DNA of 64,000 bases from Astropecten irregularis (taxonomy: Eukaryota > Echinodermata > Asteroidea > Paxillosida > Astropectinidae), in NCBI GenBank assembly GCA_963971285.1, contig OZ020244.1, positions 7,254,001 to 7,318,000 of the forward strand, read 5' to 3'. The notes under the pieces were generated by a model, which saw only the letters and a list, made by a program, of their open reading frames with translations, made no database searches and was not told the origin of the DNA. Of the stretch, positions 54,219 to 63,610 are shown one piece after another (within the stretch, counting starts at the first letter, position 1; the number at the start of each line of letters is the position of its first letter). The position numbers and the translations under genes are program-made.

Positions 54219-54631
54219 AGACCGGTTGTACTGGCCATCAGCCGGTCAAAGGTAACTCCAATGGCCAAGCACAAAATAGGTACTCTCAAGATCACTCTCA
54301 GGACAAGTTGCGTGAAATTCACTTTTCTACCAACCCGGGCGTGAGTTTAGTTATTCCTATCCGAGTTCAAGGGATTCACACAGTGGCCGTAGTCGACACT
54401 GCAGCACAACTCTCCCTTATAAATCAGAACTTGTGGGAGCAAATCAAACGACGTCCTAAACCCACCGAGCAAGTGTTGCTCCGGGGAGCGGAGAAATGCA
54501 GTAATATGATTGCCCAAAAAATTCCTCAATTAGAGTTAGCAATAGGTGGCCAGTTTTATATTTGGGATTTGTTCTTAGCACCCATAGAAGACACGGCCAT
54601 CATTGGGTTAGATTTTCTTAATTATCAATAA
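54213..54631 (+). CDS. G4 aspartic protease
   Basis: In the -1 frame. A polar linker (HQPVKGNSNGQAQNRYSQDH) is followed by the retropepsin fold: the active-site motif reads VAVVDTAAQLSLI (Asp-Thr-Ala, a normal variant of DSG/DTG) and the C-terminal hydrophobic-hydrophobic-Gly motif reads IIGLDFL. It ends at TAA 54629-54631. The RT frame opens before that stop in a third register. It processes Gag-Pol. Confidence 0.82.
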
Positions 54632-54638
54632 GAAAATC

Positions 54639-56642
54639 GTGGTACCCCCAAACACTGCTGTTAGAGCTACAGCTGAACTCTATGGGGATAAAGAAAAGAC
54701 GTACCTCATCCACGGTCCAGAGCGTGATCATAAGGAACTCCTTATTCCGTACATAGTGGTTTCACTAAAAAATGCAGACCCATGTGTAAAAACAGTGCCA
54801 ATTCTGATGCGAAACGATACCGACCGATACATACACTTAGGGAGGGGCCACAATATAGGTAGAGCAGAGGAAATTCACTCCGTTGTTCTAGATGACCAGT
54901 CAAGCCCTTTGAAAGAAGATCAAATCATAAATAAAGCCGAAACCCCGTCCCCACAAACAGACACAGAGACCGGCAGCTGTTGGACTCGGTGTGAAATTCA
55001 GGTTAGACAGGTTACCAAATTACCCTCCCATATTGTAGATCTCTGGACGAGATCTTGTGTAAATTTGTCTCCAAGGCAAGCCAGTACTTTAGCTTCTACG
55101 TTAGCGAAGTATGCTGACGTGTTCTCTAAAAATGATATGGACCTCGGGAAATTTTCAGAAATCAAACACCCCATTCACACTGGTGATGCGCCTCCCATTA
55201 GACAGAAAATGAGAAGGACACCATTAGGATTCGAGAAAGAAGAAAAGGCACATTTAGATACGCTTCTAGAAGCCGGGGTTATAACACCATCTAACTCAGG
55301 ATGGGCGTCCCCTCCAGTCCTAGTAAGAAAGAAGGATGGCAAAGTTCGTTATTGTATAGATTACAGAGCACTCAACCAGTTAACAACCAAAGACGCTTTC
55401 CCATTACCAAACATTGACGAATGTTTAGATATCTTAGAAGGGACTGAGTTTTTCAGTACGTTGGACATGTGCAGTGGATATCATCAAATCGAACTAGTAG
55501 AAGAAGATAGACATAAGACCGCATTTACAACCAAATACGGTCTCTTTGAATACCAACGCATGCCCTTTGGCTTATGCAATTCCCCTGCCACGTTCCAACG
55601 TGCTATGACACTGATCCTTAAAGGACTTACCAGCACAGAGACTCTAGCGTATCTTGACGATATTATTATTCTAGGGCAAAACTTTGAAGACTCAATGCGA
55701 AACCTTATCAAAGTACTTAAAAGGTTCCGGGAACACAACCTAAAATTGAAAGCGAAAAAATGTAACCTGTTTCAACGTGAGGTACTGTTCTTGGGAAAGC
55801 TAGTGAGCAAACATGGGATTACTCCTAACCCAGAAAGCGTGTCTGCTGTCCAGAACTGGCCCACACCAACATCGAAAAAGGAAGTACAAACATTCCTAGG
55901 CCTTGTAAATTACCATCGGTCACATATCAGACACCTGGCTGAATTGGCCCAGCCCTTGTATGAGCTGTCTCAGAAGCACACAGCATTTATCTGGAGGGAA
56001 AAGCACCAACAAGCTTTTAACCAATTGAAATCTGCACTTACCTCGGCTCCTGTTCTCTCATTCCCTAGAAATAATGACGAAATATTCGTCCTAGACACAG
56101 ATGCATCCGACACTGCGATAGGAGCGGAACTTATTCAAATACAAGACGGTATTGAAAAGGTCATTAGCTATGCAAGTTATACACTAACTCCCTCACAGCG
56201 CAAGTACTGCACCACACGAAAGGAACTTTTAGCACTTGTCCGTTTTACCCGTCAGTTTCGGCATTATCTGCTTGGAAGGAAGTTTTTTGTTCGGACAGAT
56301 CACAGTAGCTTAGCCTGGTTAATGAATTTCAAACACCTTTCAGGAATGCTAGCAAGGTGGATGGAGGAACTAAGTCAGTACGACATGGTTGTCCTACACC
56401 GGAAGGGACTTATGCATACGAACGCTGACGCACTTTCACGAATACCAGCCAATGTTCCTTCCTGCGATTGCTATACAGCGGGCTGTAATATCAGGGACCT
56501 TCCTTGTGGTGGTTGCCGATTTTGCGCTCGCGTACACTCCCAATGGGAACAATTTGAAAATGATGTTGATGATGTTCTCCCCCTTGCAGTCCGCCAAATA
56601 AGTACATGTGCAGCGAATGTGAACAGACCCCCACAGAGCTAA
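54639..56642 (+). CDS. G4 reverse transcriptase and RNase H
   Basis: 667 codons, uninterrupted. RT: RQKMRRTPLGF, VLVRKKDGKVRYCIDYR, FFSTLDMCSGYHQ (first Asp), the YLDDIIIL active site and LFLGKLVSKHG. Then connection domain and RNase H: VLDTDASDTAIGAEL, TTRKELLALVRF, VRTDHSSLAWL and MHTNADALSRIP, with the catalytic D-E-D-D set visible. A Cys-rich tail (CDCYTAGCNIRDLPCGGCRF) links to integrase. The start is shown at the first GTG; the true protein is a fusion product. Converts genomic RNA to DNA. Confidence 0.93.
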   Translation: MVPPNTAVRATAELYGDKEKTYLIHGPERDHKELLIPYIVVSLKNADPCVKTVPILMRNDTDRYIHLGRGHNIGRAEEIHSVVLDDQSSPLKEDQIINKAETPSPQTDTETGSCWTRCEIQVRQVTKLPSHIVDLWTRSCVNLSPRQASTLASTLAKYADVFSKNDMDLGKFSEIKHPIHTGDAPPIRQKMRRTPLGFEKEEKAHLDTLLEAGVITPSNSGWASPPVLVRKKDGKVRYCIDYRALNQLTTKDAFPLPNIDECLDILEGTEFFSTLDMCSGYHQIELVEEDRHKTAFTTKYGLFEYQRMPFGLCNSPATFQRAMTLILKGLTSTETLAYLDDIIILGQNFEDSMRNLIKVLKRFREHNLKLKAKKCNLFQREVLFLGKLVSKHGITPNPESVSAVQNWPTPTSKKEVQTFLGLVNYHRSHIRHLAELAQPLYELSQKHTAFIWREKHQQAFNQLKSALTSAPVLSFPRNNDEIFVLDTDASDTAIGAELIQIQDGIEKVISYASYTLTPSQRKYCTTRKELLALVRFTRQFRHYLLGRKFFVRTDHSSLAWLMNFKHLSGMLARWMEELSQYDMVVLHRKGLMHTNADALSRIPANVPSCDCYTAGCNIRDLPCGGCRFCARVHSQWEQFENDVDDVLPLAVRQISTCAANVNRPPQS

Positions 56643-58201
56643 AAAACAGAAAGTCCGACACTGACGACCGGCATCCGCCGGATGTCGGGGTCGCCTCACT
56701 GTTTACTAAATACACCTCTGTCCAATTAAGATCGGCTCAGATGGAAGACGACGACCTAAAACATCCACTGCAGTGGATTGAAAACTCATATGCCCCTGGG
56801 CAACGTGAAATTCAACTCAGTTCCCCCACCGTTAAATATCTTTGGTGCAATTTACCGCTCTTACGTGTAGAAAACGGGACTCTGTATTACAAATGGGAAG
56901 AAGAACCATTTTCCAGATTACTTTTTGTTGTCCCCTCTAAACTCAAACGGGAGGTCATGAGTCTTTGCCATGAGGCTAAACTAGCTGGGCACCCCGGAAT
57001 AAATAAAACTTTGCAAAAGGTTCGACAATCCGCTTTCTGGTATGGTATGGCAGGTGATGTCTCCCTTTATGTCAAATCATGTAAGGAGTGTAATGTATAC
57101 AAAAAACCATCTCGGAAAGCTAGGGCCGAAATGTCCTTGTATCACGCAGGAGCACCACTCGAACGCATTCATCTAGATGTACTAGGCCCGTTTACTCCCT
57201 CGGAAACTGATAATAAATACATTCTGATGCTTATATGCCAGTTCACAAAATGGATCGAAGCATACCCCCTCCCTGATCAAAAAGCCGAAAGAATAGCTAG
57301 AACTGTTGTTGATAATTTCATTTCACGGTTTGGGTGTCCCCTACAAATCCACACTGACCAAGGCGCCAGTTTTACAAGTTCGCTTTTCCAAGCAGTTTGT
57401 GACGTGCTAGATATAGCCAAGACACGTACAACGCCGTACCATCCTAGTTCCAATGGTCAAGTGGAACGGTCCAACCGCACTATTTTACAGATAATGAGAT
57501 GTTCCCTGAAGGGAAACAACAAAAGATGGGATGAAGACCTCCCCATCATTACTGGTGCTATTCGTGCCCTGCCTAACCGTACAACGGGTCTCACTCCAAA
57601 TTTAATGATGTTGGGAAGGGAGGTAAGGCAACCTCTCGATCTGGTCTTTGACATTAAACCCACTATTAGCACAGAAGGTGACAAACCTTGCGATTACGTG
57701 TCAAAGCTACAGGAAAGGTTGACTGAAGTCCACTCCCTGGCAAGGAAAACGGTCGGGAGTTCACAGAATTATCAGAAAAAGTACTATGACCATTCTACGA
57801 ATAAAAAAAAGTATGGGGAAGGAGATGTCGTATACAAGTTGAACATGGCTCACAAAACTGGCCATTCAAGGAAACTGCAACCGATTTGGCAAGGTCCCTT
57901 CCTTATCACCGAGGTGCTCTCTCCTCAGCTTTACCGTATCTGTGGTAAGAAAACGTGTACTGTGGTTCACCATGATCTCATCAAAAGATGCGAGGATAGG
58001 GAGTTGCCATTTTGGATGCGCAGACAACGCAGCAAATTTTTAAGTATCGAAGCACCACAGGAGGAAGATAAATCCACAAACTTGGGGATTGAATCATTAT
58101 TCAACCCTGACCGAGATTACCAGACTACCCAAACTGTCTCCACCAGAAGCGGGAGAGTCAGTAAACCCCCCTCCAAGCTAAGCGACTATCACTTGTATTA
58201 A
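56606..58201 (+). CDS. G4 integrase
   Basis: Overlaps the RT frame by 37 bp in the -1 register. Zinc module HEAKLAGHPG...CKECNVY (HHCC). The catalytic core has HLDVLGPF (Asp), IHTDQGASFTS (Asp) and NGQVERSNRTI (Glu). Then a GPY/F-like C-terminal barrel (GDVVYKLN..., IWQGPFLITEVL) and a Ser/Arg-rich end (STRSGRVSKPPSKL). Full length for the family. It inserts element DNA into the genome. How it is fused to RT (programmed shift or indel) is not settled. Confidence 0.92.
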   Translation: MCSECEQTPTELKNRKSDTDDRHPPDVGVASLFTKYTSVQLRSAQMEDDDLKHPLQWIENSYAPGQREIQLSSPTVKYLWCNLPLLRVENGTLYYKWEEEPFSRLLFVVPSKLKREVMSLCHEAKLAGHPGINKTLQKVRQSAFWYGMAGDVSLYVKSCKECNVYKKPSRKARAEMSLYHAGAPLERIHLDVLGPFTPSETDNKYILMLICQFTKWIEAYPLPDQKAERIARTVVDNFISRFGCPLQIHTDQGASFTSSLFQAVCDVLDIAKTRTTPYHPSSNGQVERSNRTILQIMRCSLKGNNKRWDEDLPIITGAIRALPNRTTGLTPNLMMLGREVRQPLDLVFDIKPTISTEGDKPCDYVSKLQERLTEVHSLARKTVGSSQNYQKKYYDHSTNKKKYGEGDVVYKLNMAHKTGHSRKLQPIWQGPFLITEVLSPQLYRICGKKTCTVVHHDLIKRCEDRELPFWMRRQRSKFLSIEAPQEEDKSTNLGIESLFNPDRDYQTTQTVSTRSGRVSKPPSKLSDYHLY

Positions 58202-58280
58202 ACTGTTTAGTCCATTGCCGCACACTCGTTCTGCTACCCGGCATCAGTTGGGAAGCGAACACAATTATAAGACCTAAAAT

Positions 58281-58305
58281 TAATTTTTAGAAACTTAATT
58301 TTTAG
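58281..58305 (+). promoter_or_regulatory. Tandem 3' splice-site candidates before the TatD ORF
   Basis: AATTTTTAG|AAACT occurs twice in 15 bp (AG at 58289-58290 and 58304-58305), just downstream of a CCTAAAATTAAT branch-point-like string. The polypyrimidine tract is short. With the LTR donor at 51739, this could produce a spliced TatD mRNA. Confidence 0.4.
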
Positions 58306-58378
58306 AAACTAAGTGCACAAAAACTTTGTGGCGGGTAAACGTGTTCTAACCACACTTCTTATTTTATGCGAAGGAATT

Positions 58379-59920
58379 ATGGAGGAAGCAGAATTCGTCC
58401 CAGATTATACGGAATCTACCGATGAGGAGCAACTTCCTTCGTTAGAGGTAGCCTCGCCTCCGGTTGCCAGTGACGAAAAAGTGGACGCTTTGAGACTAAC
58501 TACCCAACCAAATCTGCAAGCATCACGACTATCAGATCTGTCCTGTATCACGGACATTCCGGAACTGGAGGCTGTTTCAATATCGCTCTCTTTCCCCAAA
58601 CAATCAACACCCCAGGAAAAGCGGCAGGGCCCAACCCGTAGGCGAAATCAAATATGCCCCCAACCCGGTTGCAGTCACAAAACACACAAACTGAAGCGAC
58701 ATGTTGTCAGTAGGCATGTTTGTGATACCACCTGGTGGTTCCTCTACCCCCTCGTTGCTTGCTGGAAGTGCCGCCGATGGGAGATAGCAGCCCACGTAAA
58801 TTCCCATGGTCCGCTCCTCTTGGAACACCATCTCCCAGAATTGGCATCTCTTGTTGATACCTTCGTAGAGTATATCTGCGAGCGCCTTGGCTTACGATGC
58901 ACCCCCGATTTACTGAATTTCGTTGCCCGGCATCAGTTGGGCGATGAGTATTCGGTATTTACGGCCGATGAGACCAACGTATGGGATGCCTACGATGAGT
59001 ATGTAGGGCTGCCCGCACTACCAGAGCGAAATCTGAAATTCCCAAAACGCATTTCGTCCATACTCCACTGGAGAACCCTACAGCAACTCTTAATTCGTGC
59101 TCACTCCCCAGTGAAAGGAAACTACGCGGATTCTCACTGTCACTTAGATCGGCTCTTCCTTGCTTCCCATCATTCGGGACGTCTCAGCGATTTTCACGTT
59201 CGTAAGGGAATCGATACTCAAGGGTTTAAAGGGTGTGTTGCTGTATTTTGTGATATTAGCACTCTACGTGACGAGGAGAGAATAAAAGAGCTAATATCCG
59301 ACGAGAATGTCTATGGCGCTATTGGTTTCCATCCTAAAAATGCTCAAAATTATAACTCAGAAGCAGAACAAGCAATAAAGCGCCTCCTTGATCATCCGAA
59401 AGTTTGCGCCTTGGGTGAAATAGGCTTAGATTATTCACGAGGTCATGGTCGACACAAGACATGCCAGCAGTCTGTCTTCCGGAAACTGTTAAGAATGGCC
59501 GCTGACATGAATCTACCAGTAGTGATCCATTGTAGAGAGGCCGAGGAGGACTGTTTGAGAATCACATCTGAATCCCTCCCAAGACCGCACAAGATCCACC
59601 TCCATTGCTACATGAATGACTGGGATGGAGCCAAGATATGGTGTAAAATGTTCCCAAATTTATGTCTGGGACTTACAAATGTCATCACCTGGGAAAGCAA
59701 TGCAGCAGCGAGCGTAGCTCACCACATCCCCCTCGACAAGCTCCTCCTCGAAACGGATGCTCCTTATTTCCCCCCAAAGACAAGCCAGGCTATCCACAGC
59801 GTTCCAACGATGGCGATACATGTGGCAGAAAAAGTTGCACAAATTCGCGGAATTACGGAAGACGAAGTGTTGTGCCAAACACTAAAGAATACAGAGAGAG
59901 TTTATGAGATAAAGTTTTAA
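58379..59920 (+). CDS. Zinc-finger/TatD-family metallonuclease ORF in G4
   Basis: 513 codons from ATG 58379 (the frame is open from 58313). Residues 1-80 are acidic; 93-115 hold a C-x4-C...H-x4-H finger (CPQPGCSHKTHKLKRHVVSRH) and 128-145 a C-x2-C...H-x3-H segment. Residues 250-513 are a complete TatD domain: HxH at 253-255 (SHCHLD), Glu347 (GEIGLDY), His384 (VIHCREA), His409 (HLHCY), Asp460 (LETDAPYF), all known metal ligands. TatD proteins are Mg-dependent DNases, with RNA activity reported for some animal paralogues. Extra ORFs in this place of LTR elements are usually env-like; a nuclease is unusual. Role inferred, not known. Confidence 0.88.
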   Translation: MEEAEFVPDYTESTDEEQLPSLEVASPPVASDEKVDALRLTTQPNLQASRLSDLSCITDIPELEAVSISLSFPKQSTPQEKRQGPTRRRNQICPQPGCSHKTHKLKRHVVSRHVCDTTWWFLYPLVACWKCRRWEIAAHVNSHGPLLLEHHLPELASLVDTFVEYICERLGLRCTPDLLNFVARHQLGDEYSVFTADETNVWDAYDEYVGLPALPERNLKFPKRISSILHWRTLQQLLIRAHSPVKGNYADSHCHLDRLFLASHHSGRLSDFHVRKGIDTQGFKGCVAVFCDISTLRDEERIKELISDENVYGAIGFHPKNAQNYNSEAEQAIKRLLDHPKVCALGEIGLDYSRGHGRHKTCQQSVFRKLLRMAADMNLPVVIHCREAEEDCLRITSESLPRPHKIHLHCYMNDWDGAKIWCKMFPNLCLGLTNVITWESNAAASVAHHIPLDKLLLETDAPYFPPKTSQAIHSVPTMAIHVAEKVAQIRGITEDEVLCQTLKNTERVYEIKF

Positions 59921-59948
59921 AACGGAGTTTATTCACACCGTTAAAACC

Positions 59949-60165
59949 TATGCTGTTCACTTTATTGTAAGAAAGAGTAAGAAGTCTGAGTCGAGAAACT
60001 GAATGCCCTTTATGTAATATATAAGTTAAATGAACAGCATGAGAAGAAAAAAATGTTGAAAATGCTGTTCACTTTATTGTAAGGAAGAGTAAGAAGTCTG
60101 AGTCGAGAAACTGAATGCCCTTTATGTAATATATAAGTTAGATGAACAGCATGAGAAGAAAAAAA
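59949..60165 (+). repeat. G4 3' UTR: 112-bp unit duplicated, each a hairpin
   Basis: Two copies starting ATGCTGTTCACTTTATTGTA (59950 and 60062) and ending TGAACAGCATGAGAAG. ATGCTGTTCA and TGAACAGCAT are exact inverses, so each unit can fold into a stem-loop. Confidence 0.9.
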
Positions 60166-60556
60166 ATATGAATAAAACTCATCTTTGACAAACAATTTGA
60201 AGTAAAACGCTTTTCAGTGGTTTGCATCAGTTAAGGTTATGGAAATAGTTTTTGTTAAGGAAGAAAATTATCCTTGGAAGTACGTGTAATTTGAAGAAAA
60301 CTTATTATTAAGAGTTATGAGAAAGGAACTTACTGTGATCTTTAAAATTTAAAGGATGAAACCGAAATGCATCTTCTGTAGATTGCGATTGATTATGGTA
60401 GCCACTCCTTAGTATGTTGCCGATTTAAGTGTAATGAACTGACATGTTTACACAAATCATAATCAGCAAATGACTATTTTTTTGACTAATTTTTTCGTGC
60501 TTATAAAAAAAGCTGTAAATCGCCCGCCAACCCCTTAAAGAAATAACGGGGAGGTA
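60166..60556 (+). other. G4 3' UTR and polypurine tract
   Basis: AT-rich, without ORF. The polypurine tract is GGGGAGG at 60548-60554, two bases before the 3' LTR, and primes plus-strand synthesis. Confidence 0.65.
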
Positions 60557-60788
60557 TGTAGTATACGTTATCATTATGTTATACTTTAGTATGCGTTATC
60601 CTCATTGTTATGCAATAAACCACTGGGGCGTGACCACGCTTGCGTGGCCATCCGTACAAGTGTTCACGCCCGTCAGTCTCATGTACAGAATCACCGTGTC
60701 TACATCGCCTGGTTTTGTGTGTGGACTCATCGCAGCAACGCGTGCGGTACCTGCCGCCTGCCAGGTAAGCCAGGCTGCGAATACAACA
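60557..60788 (+). repeat. G4 3' LTR
   Basis: 232 bp, no visible difference from the 5' LTR. Followed at once by the right-hand 438-bp repeat. Confidence 0.96.
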
Positions 60789-61226
60789 CGAGGCATTGAG
60801 CAATGCCATTTTTGTTCTGATAAGGTATAATGCAAAATTCGTTAAGCTAATATCGTCCATAATTATTAATATTCCTTCAGTAAAGTAGGGTAATTTCGCG
60901 GAGTGTTGGCCGACAAGGCATGCAGTTACTGCCTCACGTACGTACACACAGACGTAGTCCCATACATGCATGTACAGGTCAACGATAGTACACGATGACA
61001 CATTATAACACCCCATGAAGGCTGAACAGTGAACACGATTATTATACAGTGTGTATCAAAAAAAAAACGCAACAGGATTTAAATTCAAATTTGTGAAGAT
61101 TGTGTTAGCTTTCCAGCAAAGTGAATAGTATTGAATAGTGAATAGTATTGAATAGTGAATAGTGAATAGTGGAGGAGCTTTGTGATTGGTGCTCACTGGG
61201 GTGTGAGAGGATCCGATGTGTGGAAG
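60789..61226. repeat. 438-bp direct repeat flanking G4 (right copy)
   Basis: Equal to 51089-51526. It continues on the right into GGCTTTTCTGATTGGTGCTC and the Penelope remnant, so this copy seems to be in its original context. Confidence 0.95.
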
Positions 61227-61238
61227 GGCTTTTCTGAT

Positions 61239-61915
61239 TGGTGCTCACTGGAGTGTGTGTGGATCCAGTGGCTGCTCGCTGGGACGTATTGTGTGAGTGA
61301 GGATTGCCTGTTCGGTCAGGTGTGTCAGTAGTAGGCTGGACATGGCTTTGGCTGTGTGGGAGGATAGGGTGCCAAATGTTACTCAGAAAGAGACCAATGT
61401 CCTTTGGGACAGTATCATGCTTGTGTATCTCTATGGCTTTTCTGATGCGACGAGTGTGCCAATTAGATTCTTTCACTATGAGGGAAGCATGTTGCCATTC
61501 AATTACATGGTCTGCAGTGGTTGAGTGTTTGATAATGGCCGATTTGTCCAATTCGCCTTTCCTGCCGTGTGCTCTGTTCTTTGAGCCTGGTATTAAAATC
61601 CCGTCCTGTCTCACTAATATATACTTTGCCACATGAGCATGGAATTCGGTACACGCCTGCCTTAATGTTGGAATCTTGTTTGTCTTTATGGGTGTTAAAT
61701 GAGGATTCCAGTTTCTTGCCGCCTCTGTACCTTAATATCAGCTTGTTTAAGGATTTTCTTGATCTTATTGGAAGCCAGACCTGCATATGGGAGGATGGCG
61801 ATCTTGGTATTGGTTCCAACTTGGTTCGGTAATGATTTCTCCGTAACATTTCTCTGATGAAGTGTCTGCGCTTTGCCATCACTGTAGCTGTTGGTGCTTG
61901 TGAAGACCACATCAT
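61239..61915 (-). pseudogene. Penelope-like element: RT end and GIY-YIG endonuclease
   Basis: Minus frame 61915-61499 has KLEPIPRSPSSHMQVW and a basic linker, then GVYRIPCSCGKVYISETGRD, the GIY-YIG nuclease start (here GVY...VYI). After a frame change near 61540 it continues as KSAIIKHSTTADHVIEW then WHTRRIRKAIEIH, with the Arg/Glu/His residues of the domain. The tail runs into a Ser/Thr/His-rich end. The RT is missing upstream. GIY-YIG cuts target DNA in living Penelope elements. Confidence 0.85.
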
Positions 61916-62130
61916 ATTGAATACGCTGCCAATCGTATATTTTAATGCAGGTTATGCTCTAAACTGAAGCCGTACGAAATATATTTTGAATATATTTTAC
62001 TTGAAGTTGATTAAGAAACAGCTAACTGTAAACGGAGCAAGTTATTTCGAACATATTCGATAATCAATACTTGTTCTCGGTGAACACATTGAACTCAAAA
62101 GGTTACCTTTGTTCCGAATGGTCGAAATTT

Positions 62131-62760
62131 CGACCGATGCAGACGATTCAATTTGTTTGCAGTGTATGTATGAGATAAAGTCCCTAACCAGTCTGGGAAT
62201 AAACTCCCAACAGCTCGCTGAACAAAGAAATCTGGCTTGGACAACATATGTTGTGTCTCAGCTCTAAACCTGTTTTGACCGATGCTGACTGTTAAATTCA
62301 ATCCGCTGTGTATGTACGAGATTAAGTACCGAACCTTCTGGAAATAAACTCCCCACAGCTCACTGCACTGTAAGGTATCTGGATTGGACAACATAATTAT
62401 GTAGTGTCTCTGATCCTGTTTTGACCGATGCAGACGGTTAAATTTGTTCGCAGTGTATGTACGAGTCAAAGTACCAAACAGTCAGGGGAATCAACTCCCC
62501 CACAGCTCGCTGCACTGAAGTATCTGGTTTGGCAACATATGTAGTGTCTCAGCCGTAACATGTTATGACCATGGAGCTATAGGAAGTTGACCGATCAATT
62601 TGTTCAATTTGTTCGCAGTGTATGTAAACGAGATAAAGTACCAAACTCTAGTCTAGAGAATTAACACCACAGCTCGCTGGACAAACGAATCTGGCTTGGA
62701 CAACACATGAAGAGTCTCAGCACTAAACGTGTTTTGACCGATGCAGACGGATATATTAGC
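62131..62760. repeat. 145-bp tandem repeat, about 4.3 units
   Basis: GACCGATGC(A/T)GAC anchors at 62132, 62277, 62423, 62589 (GACCGATCAATT) and 62736. The units share GCAGTGTATGTA, AGATAAAGTACC, ACAGCTCGCTG and ACAACATATG segments. The fourth has an insertion. The minus-strand frame across it is incidental. Confidence 0.88.
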
Positions 62761-63610
62761 CCGCTTTCTATTTTACAAATAAGGTACCGGATATTCTGTT
62801 AAGAAACACAAAAGACCATTGGGTGGTCGAAACAATGTTCCACACCCGAACTTGGTGTGACATGTTTACAAGTGTCATACTCAATTGTGTTATCAAACAT
62901 CTACGAGAACTGAGAAATTGGGCAAAATCCTGGCATCCGGTGTCTGCTTAATCGAGTAATTAATAGAACAAACAGCATCTCCACACTTTTCGTCAGACTA
63001 ATTGCCAGTCGCGTATAAATATACCCCAGTACGATCGGCTGCCACCAGTCATCGACCAAACTTTGCCACTGTGCACAAGTCTATAGCTGCCATGTCTCAA
63101 GACGAATACACTTGATGTTGGGTCTCCGGACCCATCTCTGTCTCAACTTGAAGAGTAGTATATAAAATGGGGGTTCTGGGCCACTTCGCCCGAGCACCAG
63201 GCGCACCCGGGCTTGTCGCGCACCAGGCACGTTATCACGGTAAAAAGGTCACTCCATTGCGCGCGCCGCGTTGGTGATTGGCACCAGCCTTGGTGTTAAT
63301 CATTAACATCTACCCCCCACGCTCGCCCGGGCATGCGGCTAATTATAACGGTCCAAAGGCCACTCTATAGCCTGTATTAGAGTGACCTTCATGTATTCAT
63401 GCATAAAGGTGTAGTACCTTTTGTACAGCATTTCAACACGGCGTCATAGATGGAAAGTACGTTAGGCACTCGCCTCTCACCAATGTGGACTGGGTTCAAT
63501 CCTCGGGCCTGTTCTTTTTCCCTCCACAAAAATCAACACTTGACGCGATGCGGGAACCCGCTTTGTCGGAGTAATTATCCAGATCTAGATCCAGAGAACA
63601 ACGTTCATGC
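62761..63610. other. Non-coding DNA with a possible core promoter
   Basis: GCGTATAAATATACC at 63010-63024 is a good TATA box. About 70 bp downstream GCCATGTCTCAAGACG starts a 7-codon frame ending in TGA. No further exon is evident before the satellite. The rest holds CG-rich segments (GGCGCACCCGGGC, 63200). Confidence 0.3.

Larger units (their letters stand above)
51531..60788 (+). mobile_element. Young Ty3/gypsy element G4 carrying a TatD ORF
   Basis: 9,258 bp. Identical 232-bp LTRs (TGTAGT...CAACA), tRNA-Ser-type primer site, long 5' UTR, Gag, nucleocapsid, -1 slip site, protease, RT/RNase H, integrase, an extra zinc-finger/TatD ORF, and a polypurine tract. LTR identity argues for recent insertion. 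Frame is interrupted in Gag (TAA 53622) and changes between protease and RT and between RNase H and integrase. No 4-6-bp target duplication: GTTAC at the left, CGAGG at the right; 438-bp repeats flank instead. Confidence 0.95.

Noticed and set aside
61840..61870. Hammerhead ribozyme core (CTGATGA) near the Penelope remnant
   Set aside because: CTGATGA occurs, but I could not find the matching GAAA and the three stems around it.
62095..62469. 124-codon minus-strand ORF with repeated LHRSK/IGQ segments
   Set aside because: Lies entirely in the 145-bp tandem repeat, and the encoded repeats follow from it.
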